Source of the DNA: Metridium senile
Lineage: Eukaryota; Cnidaria; Anthozoa; Actiniaria; Metridiidae
Assembly (NCBI GenBank): GCA_949775045.1
Contig: OX459107.1
Coordinates: 15,803,679-15,867,678, forward strand
Reading direction: 5' to 3'
Length of the DNA stretch: 64,000 nt
The notes under the pieces: model-generated
The model's input: the letters and a program-made list of their open reading frames with translations, nothing else
What the model was told of the DNA's origin: nothing
Database searches by the model: none
Program-made: the position numbers and the translations under genes
Part shown: positions 11,601-24,300 of the stretch, in pieces
Numbering within the stretch: position 1 is the stretch's first letter
Layout: each line of letters begins with the position of its first letter

Positions 11601-13530
11601 CCCTATTTTCAAATGAATCGGCCACAGACTCATGTCAGTTTTAGACAATTTGTTTCGGTATTATTCAGGTTTCAAGACATTGGCAATGTTTTGTTGACGT
11701 GCGTTCTTTGTTTCAGCCATCACAATAGAGCTTAATTATAAGCTAATTAATTAATTGTATTTGAATCGCGATATTCACATAGGTGACAAATTATTTGTAT
11801 TTTTGTAACAAATATGGATGGTTATACTAAATATGGCGCACTAAGCGATTTAAGAACAAATATGGGCAAGAAAGAAACGTCTTAGGACTGTGTTAATCAT
11901 TTTAGGCCGGTTTAAGCTATTATAGACGATTTTACACGATTCATTGTTTCTTGTGATTCATTTCCTCTTTCCTCAAATGACTACTTAACACGCGCGGTGT
12001 AAAGTAGAGAGGTGATCGTTACCATCCCACATTGCCCCGTAAGACATCGACTGTACCGCATCGTGAAAAGATATAGAGTAGATAATTTCTGTAAAATCTA
12101 CGCCTAAACAAATAAGCACTCATGCAAGCTTAGGTGAGTAGCAAATCTCAAATGTTTCTTCGCACCAAACTCAGAATGCCCCTTGGCATTTTTATTTTAT
12201 TATTATGCGTAAATGTTGATTGTTTAGCAAAAATAGCGACGTTTTTTAACAGCGTTTATACATCAACAGACGTCAAACTATCATGTGAAGGATTTCACTT
12301 CGAAAATTAAAGCAGTGTGTGTGATAAATGAACAGCACAGAAACAATCCGATGGGGAATTTAGGATTTTATATACTGTCCCTCCATGTTCTTGACGAGAA
12401 TAGTGATTATAAATACTTTGATTTTGTGAAAAGTGAAAAACAAGTGTTTTTGTGAACAACACATCAAAATAACTCAACTCACATATTATCCTAAAAAATC
12501 CTTAAAACATAAAACGAACACAATTCTCTTATTTATATATAGATCTAATGCATGCTAACATCAAAGTTCCGCCCAATGACACTGCGGTGAAAAAATACGA
12601 CACGCTTATGGATTTATTGCTTAGAACTTCTAGAATAGAAATAAATAGCAATAATTTGACAGGGTACAGATATAGCACTTAATTAACCCAAATTTGCTCC
12701 CACGATTTGTTCGTTACCTTGAACCAAAACATGTTTTTATTAGTTCGCTCAATGTTTTTAACCAATTTCGACGATGTAATTCATTATTTTGTTTGGGTCG
12801 TCGTCGGCATTTTAGAGCGGCCTTAATGCCCATGGCCATTGTGTTTAAGTTGAAAGTTAAATCAAAATATTCTTTTTTTAGATCAAGGCAAGTCGCCTTG
12901 GAAAAAAAAGGAGATGCGAGATTTTGATCCATATTTTGTGATCATTTTGTCCTTGTGATTCTGATGCTATATATTGACCCAACAGCCAATGCGCAGGCAA
13001 ATGCCAGATACGATGTGGAGTCCTGCAAGGTGTACATCTTGACCCTCTATCTTCACAAAGCTTACGTGAATACAGCTGTCTTTCTCGTGTACCCACTTTA
13101 AAACCACTATCCAATGCAATAATGGTGATGTTTATAAGGCCTGAGTTCGTATGTATCCCTAACCATAACCCTAACCCTAATCAGTGGCGACATTTTAGCA
13201 ACTTTGTGGGATTTAGGGCGATTAAAAGCGATTTAAGAACAAATATGGGCAAGAAAGAAACGTCTTAGGACTGTTTTAATCATTTTAGGCTGGTTTAAGC
13301 TATTATAGACGATTTTACGCGATTCATTGTTTCTTGTGATTCATTTCCTCTTTCCTCAAATGACTACTTAACAAGTGTAAAGTAGAGAGGTGATCGTTTG
13401 CCATTAATTTTTCCATTAATATTTTTTGCACAAATGTTGAATTTTAGCGATGTTCTGAACAGCGTTAAAACATCAACAGACGTCAAACTATCATGTGCAG
13501 GAGTTCACTTCGAAAATTAAAGGAGTGTGT
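8670..13530. repeat. Array of long tandem units upstream of gene A (four copies, two truncated)
   Basis: The same block starts at about 8676, 9389, 11919 and 13298 (AAGCTATTATAGACGATTTT, then CACATTGCCC, then AACTCAGAATGCCCCTTGGC). Copies 2 and 3 carry a further segment of about 0.9 kb, nearly identical between 9896-10790 and 12308-13175 (2.42 kb apart). Copies 1 and 4 are short. Sequence from 10910 to 11840 interrupts the array and is unassigned. Identical 77-codon open frames at 10273-10506 and 12694-12927 follow from the duplication and resemble no known protein. A diverged copy lies at 41210-43290, upstream of gene B, interrupted by a LINE. Confidence 0.85.
10753..10773. repeat. Telomere-like CCCTAA run in the long unit
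   Basis: CCCTAACCCTAACCCTAATC occurs here, and a variant (CCCTAACCATAACCCTAACC) at the same place in the next long unit at 13154-13180. Three to four copies of the metazoan telomere hexamer, too few to be a telomere. They belong to the repeat unit. Confidence 0.8.
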
Positions 13531-13574
13531 GAGTAAGGGGCAAACAAGAGTTCTGCAACATGTGCTCCCGTGAG

Positions 13575-13722
13575 AGCAGGGGAGCCATCCCATCGGAACA
13601 ATGCTATGGGAGCCGTCCCGTCGGAGCCACGCTATGGGAGCCGTCCAGTCGGAGCCACGCTATGGGAGCAATCCCATCGGAGCAATGCTATGGGAGCCGT
13701 CCCGTCGGAGCCATGTAATGGG
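13575..13722. repeat. 28-bp minisatellite, about five copies
   Basis: The unit is about 28 bp: CGGAGCAATGCTATGGGAGC followed by CGTCCCGT. It is repeated with substitutions such as CCACGC for CAATGC. The unit is GC-rich in an AT-rich neighbourhood. The open frame through it is a consequence of the period and is not called. Confidence 0.85.
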
Positions 13723-14001
13723 TGCTTCTGCAGTGAGCTACTTTTAGTCACATTTGGTTTTTGATTCTCATTTCATTTATTCATTTATTTTTTTAATTTC
13801 AATTTTTTTTTTAATTTTCTTTATTTTTTATAATTTCCGATTTTTTTATTTATTTTTTTAATTTTCCGAATTCATTTTTAAACTTACGATTTTTTAGTAA
13901 GAGTTAAATACCGAGAAAGGAGGCAATAAGCCATATAAAGCCCGAGGGCCGTAGGGCTTCATTGGCTTATTGCCGACATTCGAGGTATTTAACTGACTTA
14001 A

Positions 14002-14796
14002 GGTGACTCCAGCACTCACCTGGAACAACGCAAACATTAGCCGACCGAACGAAGCCGGTTCGAGAATGAATTCATTAGTGCCGTTCATAACAAACTTTGA
14101 AGCAAAACAGATATACCTCCACATTTCGTCTTGCTACTTTGAAATAGAGGCCCTTAAAAACCAGCTGAATTGCTTAGTAAGTTAACGAATGAATAAGCTA
14201 GTCGTCACTAGTTAGTTTTCTTAATATTTTTTCGCGGAATCTATGAATTTAAAAGTTTTGATATTTTCATAGCGCTTTTGTTGTTCTAGCAAAAAAATAT
14301 TAACTCAGTCTCTTTAATAGGTATAGCTTTGAAATTAAAGCTTTATATTACTGAAATAATGTTGATTCTTAAGTTTAAAAATTGGGGAAATCGGTTAAGT
14401 ATTTGTGAATGTTTTAACGCATGTTTATTAATGTTTATACATTAAAGGTTTTATGGTCGATTTTTAAATCAGTCTTGTAACTTTACTCCCGCTCTATATA
14501 TTTTCTTCAAACTTGATACACTGCAAGATGATTATCTATTTATTAGGAATCTGAAGTTTCATAAAAATCGATAGATTATTTTCCGAGCTATAGCGCAATA
14601 TTTGGAAATATCATTGTTAGAAAATCGGCTTGCAACGGCAAACGCGGCTATGAAATAAAATTTCGAATTATCTGTTAGAAACCTAAATACTTGAAGTAAC
14701 ACATATGTAAAATTCAGATTCATTGGTGGGGTTTTGACGCGATACGAGCAGGTTAAAAAATGTATCAAATACGCTTCCAATTATGTTGGAGTCACC
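14002..14796. mobile_element. TTAA-flanked element, short inverted ends (piggyBac-type)
   Basis: GGTGACTCCA at 14002 and TGGAGTCACC ending at 14796 are perfect 10-bp inverted ends, each flanked by TTAA (13998-14001 and 14797-14800). The 795-bp interior is AT-rich and has no recognisable transposase. TTAA duplication is the hallmark of piggyBac-superfamily transposition, so I read it as a non-autonomous member. Confidence 0.75.
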
Positions 14797-15294
14797 TTAA
14801 TCCATACTTGATAAGGTTTTCTGAAAAGAAACAATGAATTTGATTGTATTCAAGAAATAAAAGCATTCCCAAAAGATATCAACAATCTGTACATAATTTA
14901 TTGTTCATTGTCAATGAATTCCACAAGGAAATATTAAACAATCGCTTTTCAATTCTATTCAGAGGAATGCTAATGAACTTGAATGCTAACGACTTGATGA
15001 CATTAAACGTGTTTTTGTTGCAAAATTATAATGTTGTTCTTTAAGAACGAGTGTATGTTGAGTTTCGTGCACGATTGCACACTCTCGTAAATTTAATCCC
15101 CAGTCTCTTGCATCTCCGCTAGGAACGCCTTGCCTGGCTTCCAATTTGGCGACTAAGACGAAGAACGGCTTACATTTGAAGACTCGGGCATTCCTTATTG
15201 GAAAGTAATTATTGCTATCACAAAACCTCTCGTTATATTATGTCTTGTTGTTCATATATTTTCCATTTGTGTGTTAAAGGTGTAGACTTGGATG

Positions 15295-15367
15295 ATGTCT
15301 AGATTGAAATGGATGCCTGTCCTCTATTTGTTTACCATATTCTCATCTATATGGATAATTTCCGCAG
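15295..15367 (+). CDS. Gene A exon 1: signal peptide
   Basis: ATG then MSRLKWMP, a hydrophobic core (VLYLFTIFSSIWII) and SA before a phase-1 donor G|GTACAA. The matching exon of gene B (43506-43584) has two extra residues (VVLVFL). The start is chosen because it is the first ATG of the conserved block and upstream similarity between A and B fades within about 60 bp. Confidence 0.85.
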
Positions 15368-18300
15368 GTACAATATAAAGTAGAACCTTAGTAATCAAAC
15401 GAAATTAAAGACTATTTATATTGTATATATATATTTTTTTAGAACATAAATCATTTTCTAACTTAAGGTGTTTCCCAGTAGTTTTTGAATGACCACACTT
15501 CCAATTTTCATTTAGTGAATTCATCAACTTTCCCTGATCTGATCAAGATGTATTTTGCACCAGATACAAAGCATAGATTGAAGTTTTGATTTATGTCAAT
15601 TTCAACTCAATTGGTGTTGTTATGACAACTTAAATTAATGTAAATCAAAGATGGCGGAAATAAGTTTTTCTAAAATATCTCGCATTTTCGATGAGGTTCA
15701 GAAAAATGACTATATAGGTGATAAACTTCACATTCATGTTCTATTTTTCTGACCATAGTTAGGATGTTTGATTAGAGCGATTTCAAATAAATCGCAAAAA
15801 GAATGTTTTTGCAAATTATTCAAAATCGCTGTAATCAAACATTCTAATTAATGTCTGATTAACAGTGCATGAATGTGACATTTCATTCCTATATAGTCAT
15901 TTTTCTGAAGCTCATCGAAAATGCGAGATATTTTAGAAAAACTAATTTCCGCCATCTTTGTTTTATGTTGCCATAGCGACACCAATTGAATTGAAATTTA
16001 CATCAATCAAATATTTCATCTATGCTTTGTATCTGGTGCAAAATATATATTGATCAGACCAGGGAACGTTGATCATCTCGCTAAATGAAAATGGAATTGT
16101 GGTCAATAAAAAAAACTACTGGGAAACACCTTAATTACATTACACTAGAACACACACATATATATAGGAATTGGTATCCCATTTATTGACAATTATTGAA
16201 GAACAAATAGTTTACAATTTACACAACGTGCGTGTACAGAGCGATACGTTCGAGTATCTACTTTAACAAACTGACTCTATTTATACAAATTACATCTCCC
16301 TATAAATTACACAATAATAGCTTAACATAACAGCACGCTATAGTATTCATTCAATATCATTAGAAAATACATGTACTACAGCCCCAACAACAGTAATTGC
16401 AATAGCCCCGAGGGGGGTGGGCTCGGGGGTATAAGTATCGGGTATGCTCGTCTTGGTCATCTTATAGGACTTCAAGTCATTCTTGCCACGCCCTCTCTAA
16501 ATGACTTTCGGTATCTTTTCGGTATCTTTTTGAAAATATCTGACGTTAAAATACCCGATACCCGATACTTTAAATTACCTAGGGGGCAACACAGCGGTCA
16601 AACGACATGCGCGAAAAAACAAGTGAGATGATCCAACCCAGTACCAATCTGACATTCGTACGGACTTTATAAAGAAAAGTTGGAGTGCACGAATTTCATC
16701 GGGTTTTTTTTCAAAATATAAAGAAAAATACAAAAGTATAAACTCATGGTAGCTTTAAAATATAACAAAGGTTATGTACACGAAACTTCAAGCTTATATA
16801 TTCAGGGAATTCCTTATAGATCGACTTCAAACACTGTAGTCCGAACATTCCTAATGTTTACAATGGCAAATTTACCGCTATGAAAATCTTGCCACGCATG
16901 CGTAGTCGTTTGACTGCTATGTTTCTGGGGGTGCAAGAACTACAACATAGCACATGGGTCTATAGGATTATGATGTTAAAAAAGTGATTTATACTTTATA
17001 CCATATTCTTTTAATGGCAATGTAAATGGCAACATATCTAAAACGCTAAAAGAATAAACTTGCAATAGCTACAGCATTAGTATCAACTACAGCAACGTCG
17101 TCCATATTAATAGAAAAAAAATAATATAATGAAATGATGTTTATGATCAGGATGCATCCTCGGGAACCCAGGGATATTCTTCTGTCGCTCGTTTCTCGCT
17201 TCCACAACATATACCCCTGGGAACGTAGTCTGTTGGAGCTTGTTCCGGAAGTCAAAATTCAACTCTTTCCTGATTGGTCGACCTTATTAGGTCGACCAAT
17301 GAAAATCAAGATAACCATTCAAAGAAAGTCGTTAAATAAGTTTGAATTTTCACTTCCGGAACAAGCTCCAACAGACTACGTTCCCAGGGGTATATGTTGT
17401 GGAAGCGAGAAACGAGCGACAGAAGAATACCCCTGGGTTCCCGAGGATGGATCAGGATGATGATTTTCATAACAATGTTGATCTATATTTCCAGATACAA
17501 ACTGTACAGACCAAAATGGCAAAACCTTCTCTGAAGGAGATGTGTGGTTTCCAAACAGTACATACAAGTGTATATGCAATAATAACGATAGTGTGACATG
17601 CAACAACACTGGTAATGGATGCTGGGATCACCATGGTAACACTCATCTCCTTCACGATGCTTGGAGACTTGACGATCAACAGACTATCTGTCGTTGTATC
17701 TCTGTTGGTAATACAACATGTACAAAGCACGGATCCACAGTTTGTCTTGATGACAAGAAGATAGCTCGCAAACAAGACAGTAGTTGGTTCATGTCTAACT
17801 GTACAAAATGTACTTGTAACCAAGGCAATGTTTCTTGCACACAACACGACATTCAGGCTTTCTACGGTCGCTTCGTGGTGAAAACAAGCACTTGTCATAT
17901 CGATACCGAGCCACGCTGTGTGACAACACAAGAGAACGCTCGTGATTGTTTGGGTACGCTTATTGTTTACATATTTTTTGATAGCATAAATATTTTTGAT
18001 ATATATATTTTTTTTTTTGATGATATGTATAAATATGAGCTCCTCCCAAGGATTTTAGGGAAAAGGAGAACAAGCACAGGGAACAAGGGAACAAAATAGG
18101 TAGAATATTTTAAGGAAACAGTTATTTTACTTACGGGGAACAAGGGGGAAAATACGATAAAACAATAGTTTTTGGCGATCATGGGGAAATAAGGTAAAAG
18201 ATTTTAGGGAAACAGTTATTTAGCTCATGGGGAACAAGGGAGAAAATGCAAAAAGATCAAGGAAACATTTCAAATATAGAGAAACACGGTTCAAAAGACC

Positions 18301-21300
18301 TCAAAACAGACTGGTAACAGGAACAAAGTAATAGGGAGAAGGGAGAAATGTATTACAAAAACATGGAAATGGTAGAAAAACGTTAAGAAAACAATTAATA
18401 GGAACACGGGATATTTGAATGTATTAGTTTTATTCCTTAGGTACACAGCAACCTTTCGGCATGAATAAACGATTCGCTTTCAATTAATTTTTCCATTGTT
18501 CTTTAACTCCTCCTACATTTTCTATCGCCTTTTGATTGGTTCATCACCCTACTTCGGGTCATAAGATTGCCCAAGATCGCTCTAAGGCCTCTTCTACACG
18601 AATCCGATCCGGCTGAAACCGCATAGAAATATTTGCGTCCACACGAATCCTGTTGATCGTTTCCTATTCAAAAGTATGCGGTTTTGGTGACCGGACTCGA
18701 TCACTGGATTCGTGTGGACGATAGGCCGATTCGCATCAAAAAGTATGCGGTTTCAAAAGTATCCGGATCCGTGTAGCCGGGGTCTAAATCGCCTAAGATC
18801 GCCTATAATTATGGAGTAGGTCTAACCACTAATTACAAATAACATGATAACAACTATTTTTATATTATTCTATGGTTTGAGTATTTTCGCTCTACTCTTG
18901 ACGTTGTTTAATCACATTATTAATCATTATTCTGTTCAGTGTACTTCAAGACAAAGCCCGAAAATTACGTGAGCTGTACCACTGGGAACGAAGTGATTAG
19001 GAAAAAACACAAGTGCAATGGGATGAATGAATGTACTGACAAATCAGATGAGAGCGACTGTGGCAATGGTAAATATCGGGGGGGGGGGGGGGGGGGAGGA
19101 CTACCTTTGTCCAAGTGGTAGGGGTGATCAGCGATCCTTTTAGTTTTGTAAATATTTCCTGAGCGTACTTCTTAGGGTCCTTTTAGGGTTCTTGCTTAAA
19201 ATTACGTTACGTGATATGACGTACTTGTAAGGGTCATTTTTCTTTTGTAGACACACTATAACAACTTCTTATTTAACAATTGATGGTTACGTTTCTTCTG
19301 CGTAATGATTTATTATAAAATAGAAACCAAGCTTGGTGTCTATTTTATATGAATTATTACGCAGAAGAAACGTAATCATCAAGCTTGGTGTCTATTTTAT
19401 GATAAATTATTACGCAGGAGAAACGTAATCATCAAGCTTTGGTGTCTATTTTATGATAAATTATTACGCAGGAGAAACGTAATCATCAAGCTTTGGTGTC
19501 TATTTTATGATAAATTATTACGCAGAAGAAACGTAATCATTAAGTTTTGGTGTCTATTTTATGATAAATTATTACGCAGAAGAAACGTAATCATCAAGCT
19601 TTGGTGTCTATTTTATGATAAATTATTACGCAGAAGAAACGTAATCATCAAGCTTTGGTGTCTATTTTATGATAAATTATAACGCATAAATTATTTGCCC
19701 ATATTTTTTAGTGTTTAATGTTAAATTGGTCATTTTTTTAATGTTTACTGTTTTTGAAAAAAATATTGTTTAGTGTTTGGAAGGAGACCCGAAGGTTTTT
19801 TTAGCATTCTCAAATTTTAGCTGCTCTTTTAAATTCGGTAAGAATATCACTCGATGGCTGTGAGCCAATGCTGACAGACTTCGGCAGTCTTCAGCCATCT
19901 TCGGCAGTCTTCGGACATCTTCGTCAGACTTCGGCAACCTTCGGATATATCCGTCACTCTTCGAAAGCTTTGAAATAATTCCAGATTGTTGGAAAATGGC
20001 GAAAAATGTTTGTGATATATAATAAACATAGGTTCAACATAGATATTGCTCCTTTTAAGGCGTGGTTTGTTTGTAAATGGTAAAAAAAATACTGTTACAG
20101 TAATTTTTTTACTGTTAGTGTTATAATGGCTAAAATTTTACTGTTTAATGTTATCTAGCCAAAAAAATAAGTGTTTAGTGTTATCGAGGTACCTCCATTC
20201 AGACCCTCTTTATTCATTAACTAAATCCCTCCTGACTAAATCATTTATATATATTTTTATTTACTTAGTCAATTGTTTATGTATTCATTCATTTATTCAC
20301 TCGTTCATTCCCTATCCTATTTTTGTGTTTAGTATGTCAGGACATTTCGGGAACTACAGTTATTCAAAACTGGTTTTATCATCTTGATGGTCTGGGTTCG
20401 AAATGTGAGTGTCGCAACTCTGTTCTTCAATGCAAGACCACAGTAGTAATCAACTTCCCTGCCCATGTTGATCAGTTTATGTACTACCACTATGGTTGTA
20501 ATATGTCTTGTAATATATCAGCTCTATTTCACGACGCAATCAATGGCAGATCAGGTAAATTAATGTACTCTTATTTAAGGTTATAATATTTAACGGCAAA
20601 TTACAGGGGGGAAATGTGTGGTTACGTTTATAACATATCGGAAGGACTCGGGAGGGGCTAGAAGGGAGTGGAATCGGGGGAACGGGAAGTCGGAGAGGAG
20701 GGACTCGGAGAAAGGGGTAGACTCGAGTGGGAGGGACTGGGGGGATCGGGGGGGGCAGAGGACTGGGGGATTGGTGGTTACTCCCTTAACTTTGTCCAAT
20801 TACCCTAAGCTACCAAAGTAGCCTAAACAGAACAAACCCGGGAGACTTATGGGTGGAGGGCTCGTCGGGGAGGTGACTCGTGGAGGGGAATCGGGGGGGG
20901 GGGATCGGGGGAAGGGGGGGGTGGTAAATTATTATCCCTTCCACAGTTCCCTGCACCATCTTGAAAAGCAGTCGGGCCTTTGCGTTGAAGCGCCGAGACG
21001 AAAGTTGATCTTACAATGATAGAGACACATTAATAATTACTATTCACCACCCTACCCCGTTGTTCTCTCTCTGCACTAAATCACCGATTGCAGGGTACCC
21101 GCATCTGAAAGCAAAGACATCTAGTTATATTGCAGTCCCCACTGAGCATTATTAGAAATATTGCAGTCCGCACTCTGCATTATTAGAAATATTGCAGTAT
21201 GTTCTATTTAGTGTTTCAAAATCTCATTAATAATTCATGAGAAATTGACAAAAGAAATCGAAACCGTGACGAGTGTTGTAACTGAAGATATAGATTCACC

Positions 21301-24300
21301 CTAATTTACATAAACTTTAACCTGAATTTTCTCTAATAAACTTTCATAAATCCTTGATTTTTTTTACAAAAACACAAAATATAGGTTGGAGTTTTTGAAG
21401 CCGTTTAATAAACTCGCAGATCGTGTTTTATCAGGTTTAAATCCTGATAAAACACTCCTGCTCGTTTATTAAACTATACTTATAACAAATAATGTTCATT
21501 CTAGTAAAGATCAGACTTAGAATTAATTTACTAGAAAGCGATTTTTGGCGAAAAAAGTCTTTGAGTACTAATGCCAGGATGCGAACCGAGATCTCCTGCT
21601 TTGCTGTATCCGCGCCTTAAGCCATTATACTACCGAGGCAACCGTTGGAAAACTTGCAACAAAAACAAGTCTTAATGTCATCAATTGAATGAAATTATTA
21701 CTAATTAGAGTTTGGTAAGCCTATTATTATTATATTCAAAGAGACAAGAAACCGCCGATTATTATGCAACAAAGAGAACAATAATGGGGCAGGCTACTGA
21801 ATGGTAAATACATTTTCATTGGCTGATAACTAATTAAAGTTTGGTAAGCCTATTGTTATTATATTCAAAAACACAAGAAACCGCCGATTACTGTGCAAGA
21901 GAGAGAATAATGGGGCAGGGTAGTGAATAGTAATTATACCAGATAATCACTTCGGCACGCAGCATTCGTGAGTATATTGCAGCCAGCTTATACCTACGCT
22001 CTCAGCTGCCTGCAATATACCCACGAATGCTGCGTGCCTCAGTGATTATCTATTAAATAATTGTCTGGTAAGGTGTTACTAAAAGGTCTCTATCATTGCA
22101 AGCTCAACGTTTGGTCTCGCTTCGATGCAAAGGCCCGGCTACCTTTCAAGATGGCATGCACAGGGAACTATGAAGGGGAGTATATTGGATATCTGCAGAT
22201 CAGATAATAGTCTAAAAACTAATTTCATCTATATATTGCAGGCATTGAGTTTCGACAAAATGATGACAGTCTCAAACGCGAGGGTGATACGTGGACTTAC
22301 AAAAACTGCCAGTTTCACTATCCTGGGCCTTCAATTGGACAAACTTGTCCATCAAACATGTCTGTAGCCCAGTGCTATGTTTATAATGGAGGGATTTGCT
22401 GCCCTGGTCATAACACTTGTCCAGGTAAACAAGTATTGGTTAGCTTGATTATTTGTGTGCACGTGCATGTTGATTGATCAATCGGATTGGTTAACTTTGA
22501 TTGTCTAATTGATTGACTTTTTTTAGCTTTGGTAGAGATTGCCCAAGAACTGAGACAGGCTTATGGATTTCAACTTTGTCCCAATGGTTTCCAAATAGCT
22601 TCTTTATATTATAGTAGATGCATGGATAGCCGAACATTCCCAGGTAAGCAATTGGCTGAATGCAGGTGCGGAGGGATCTAGAGGAGGGACGGGAGGTACC
22701 GACGCATCATTCCTAAGATGAAAAGATGAATTTGGCCCCTTTCTTCTCAATAGTTTTCAACTGTATACCTAGATAATGTCTGATTTATATAATGTAGCAG
22801 CCCCCTCTTGAACGTGGTTCACCCCCTCCTCCTGAAGATAACCTTAGGGGAGAATGGGAGGGAATGAGGAGAGGGGAGGGGAAGAAAGCAAAGGAGATGA
22901 CACTTTATAGTGAGTAAACCAAACTCGTCATAATAAGTAAACGTAAAGTTAGACATGTAAAATGTACTCAATATATTAAGTAAAAACCTTAATTTTACTC
23001 AAAAAAGCGTTGGACCAACGATTTCCAAAAATTCCATTTTTGCAGTGATAATTAATCTCCGATTTAATATATAACGGAACAACCTGCAAATATTCTTGGG
23101 TCCGCCCCTGGTCAATGGACTTTAAATGTGTCATACTTTTGTTTCTTTTGGTTCCCAGGTGTAACTTGCGAAGATGAAAAGGGGAACAGATACTTCGAGG
23201 GTGCGGGATGGAAACCAAATGTTTGTACGTGGTGCAAGTGTGTTGGTGGTGTTTTAAAATGTCATAGAAATGTCATCCAACTCAGCCTTAAGTACGATCC
23301 TCCAGTATTGTTCAAGACAACATGTGTGCAGCCTCATTGTAAAGTGTGGCAATTCATGAACGAAAACCTACAAAAATGTTACGGTGTGTAAGCGATATGC
23401 ATTTCACTAACTTTGAGCAATATCGAATATATTTAGGGCGATAATGCCTTTTCCCAGAGTTTCTCCTTCTATATTCGCCATTCTTATTCGCGGGGGGGGG
23501 GGGGGGGGGGGGGAGGGACGCCACCAAAACATTGCCGCTAAAGTCAGAACGAAAAGATATTCCTTGAGCAGAACCACCATATCCATTACAGATGTGCTCG
23601 AAAGCTATTTTAAAACGCTGGCGTTTGAGTAGAAGCGCAAAATTATCCGGTAATCGAACGGGTTATTCGAATGTGAAGTTGTTTGAAAGCGGTAGTTTAC
23701 TGTCTAGGTATCGACGAAATCAGTCATATTTTTGCTAGTTTTATTGCAACCATATATCAAATTTTGCTTGTATTAATGTTTTAGAGTCAATATAGACAAC
23801 AACTTAGATAAGGGGATCATATCGTCAATCCTGATGGTGCAATTCATCACGAAAGAAAGAAAATTATAAACTTATTAACATTCCTTTTTTCCACAAACAA
23901 TTAAAGAATGGAACCTCCTGCCTAACCATTTGTTGGAACAGAACAATATGATCACATTTAAAACAGCTATAGAAGAATATATCATTAATTAATTTATTCA
24001 ATTTATTTATTTGTAATATCATTTAGTTTCTTTCTTTTAACATCAGCTTGATGGCACACCTTTGCTGATTATGTAATATAAAAAAAGAACACCAACCTTG
24101 CAATCATAAACCTTTCGCAACATTTCCAATTGAATGATTGATGAACTATCCTTTTAAGTTGTTGTCAGACTAAATATTTATTGACTTTAAAAAGAATGTA
24201 AATATAGACAGAAGTTTACATCTTATCTCAATAAAACAAGCAAAAATATTAAAGATATGTCGAAGCAAGACCGTTTCAAACAACCTCACCATCGAATTAG

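Noticed and set aside
10273..12932. Two identical 77-codon open frames (and their antisense) in the long units
   Set aside because: Identity follows from recent duplication of the DNA unit, not from protein constraint; the diverged copy near 42100-42350 does not keep the frame and there is no family resemblance.
21570..21650. Functional tRNA gene on the minus strand
   Set aside because: A/B-box-like strings are present, but the acceptor strands do not pair and the T stem is poor; better explained as a SINE or tRNA relic.
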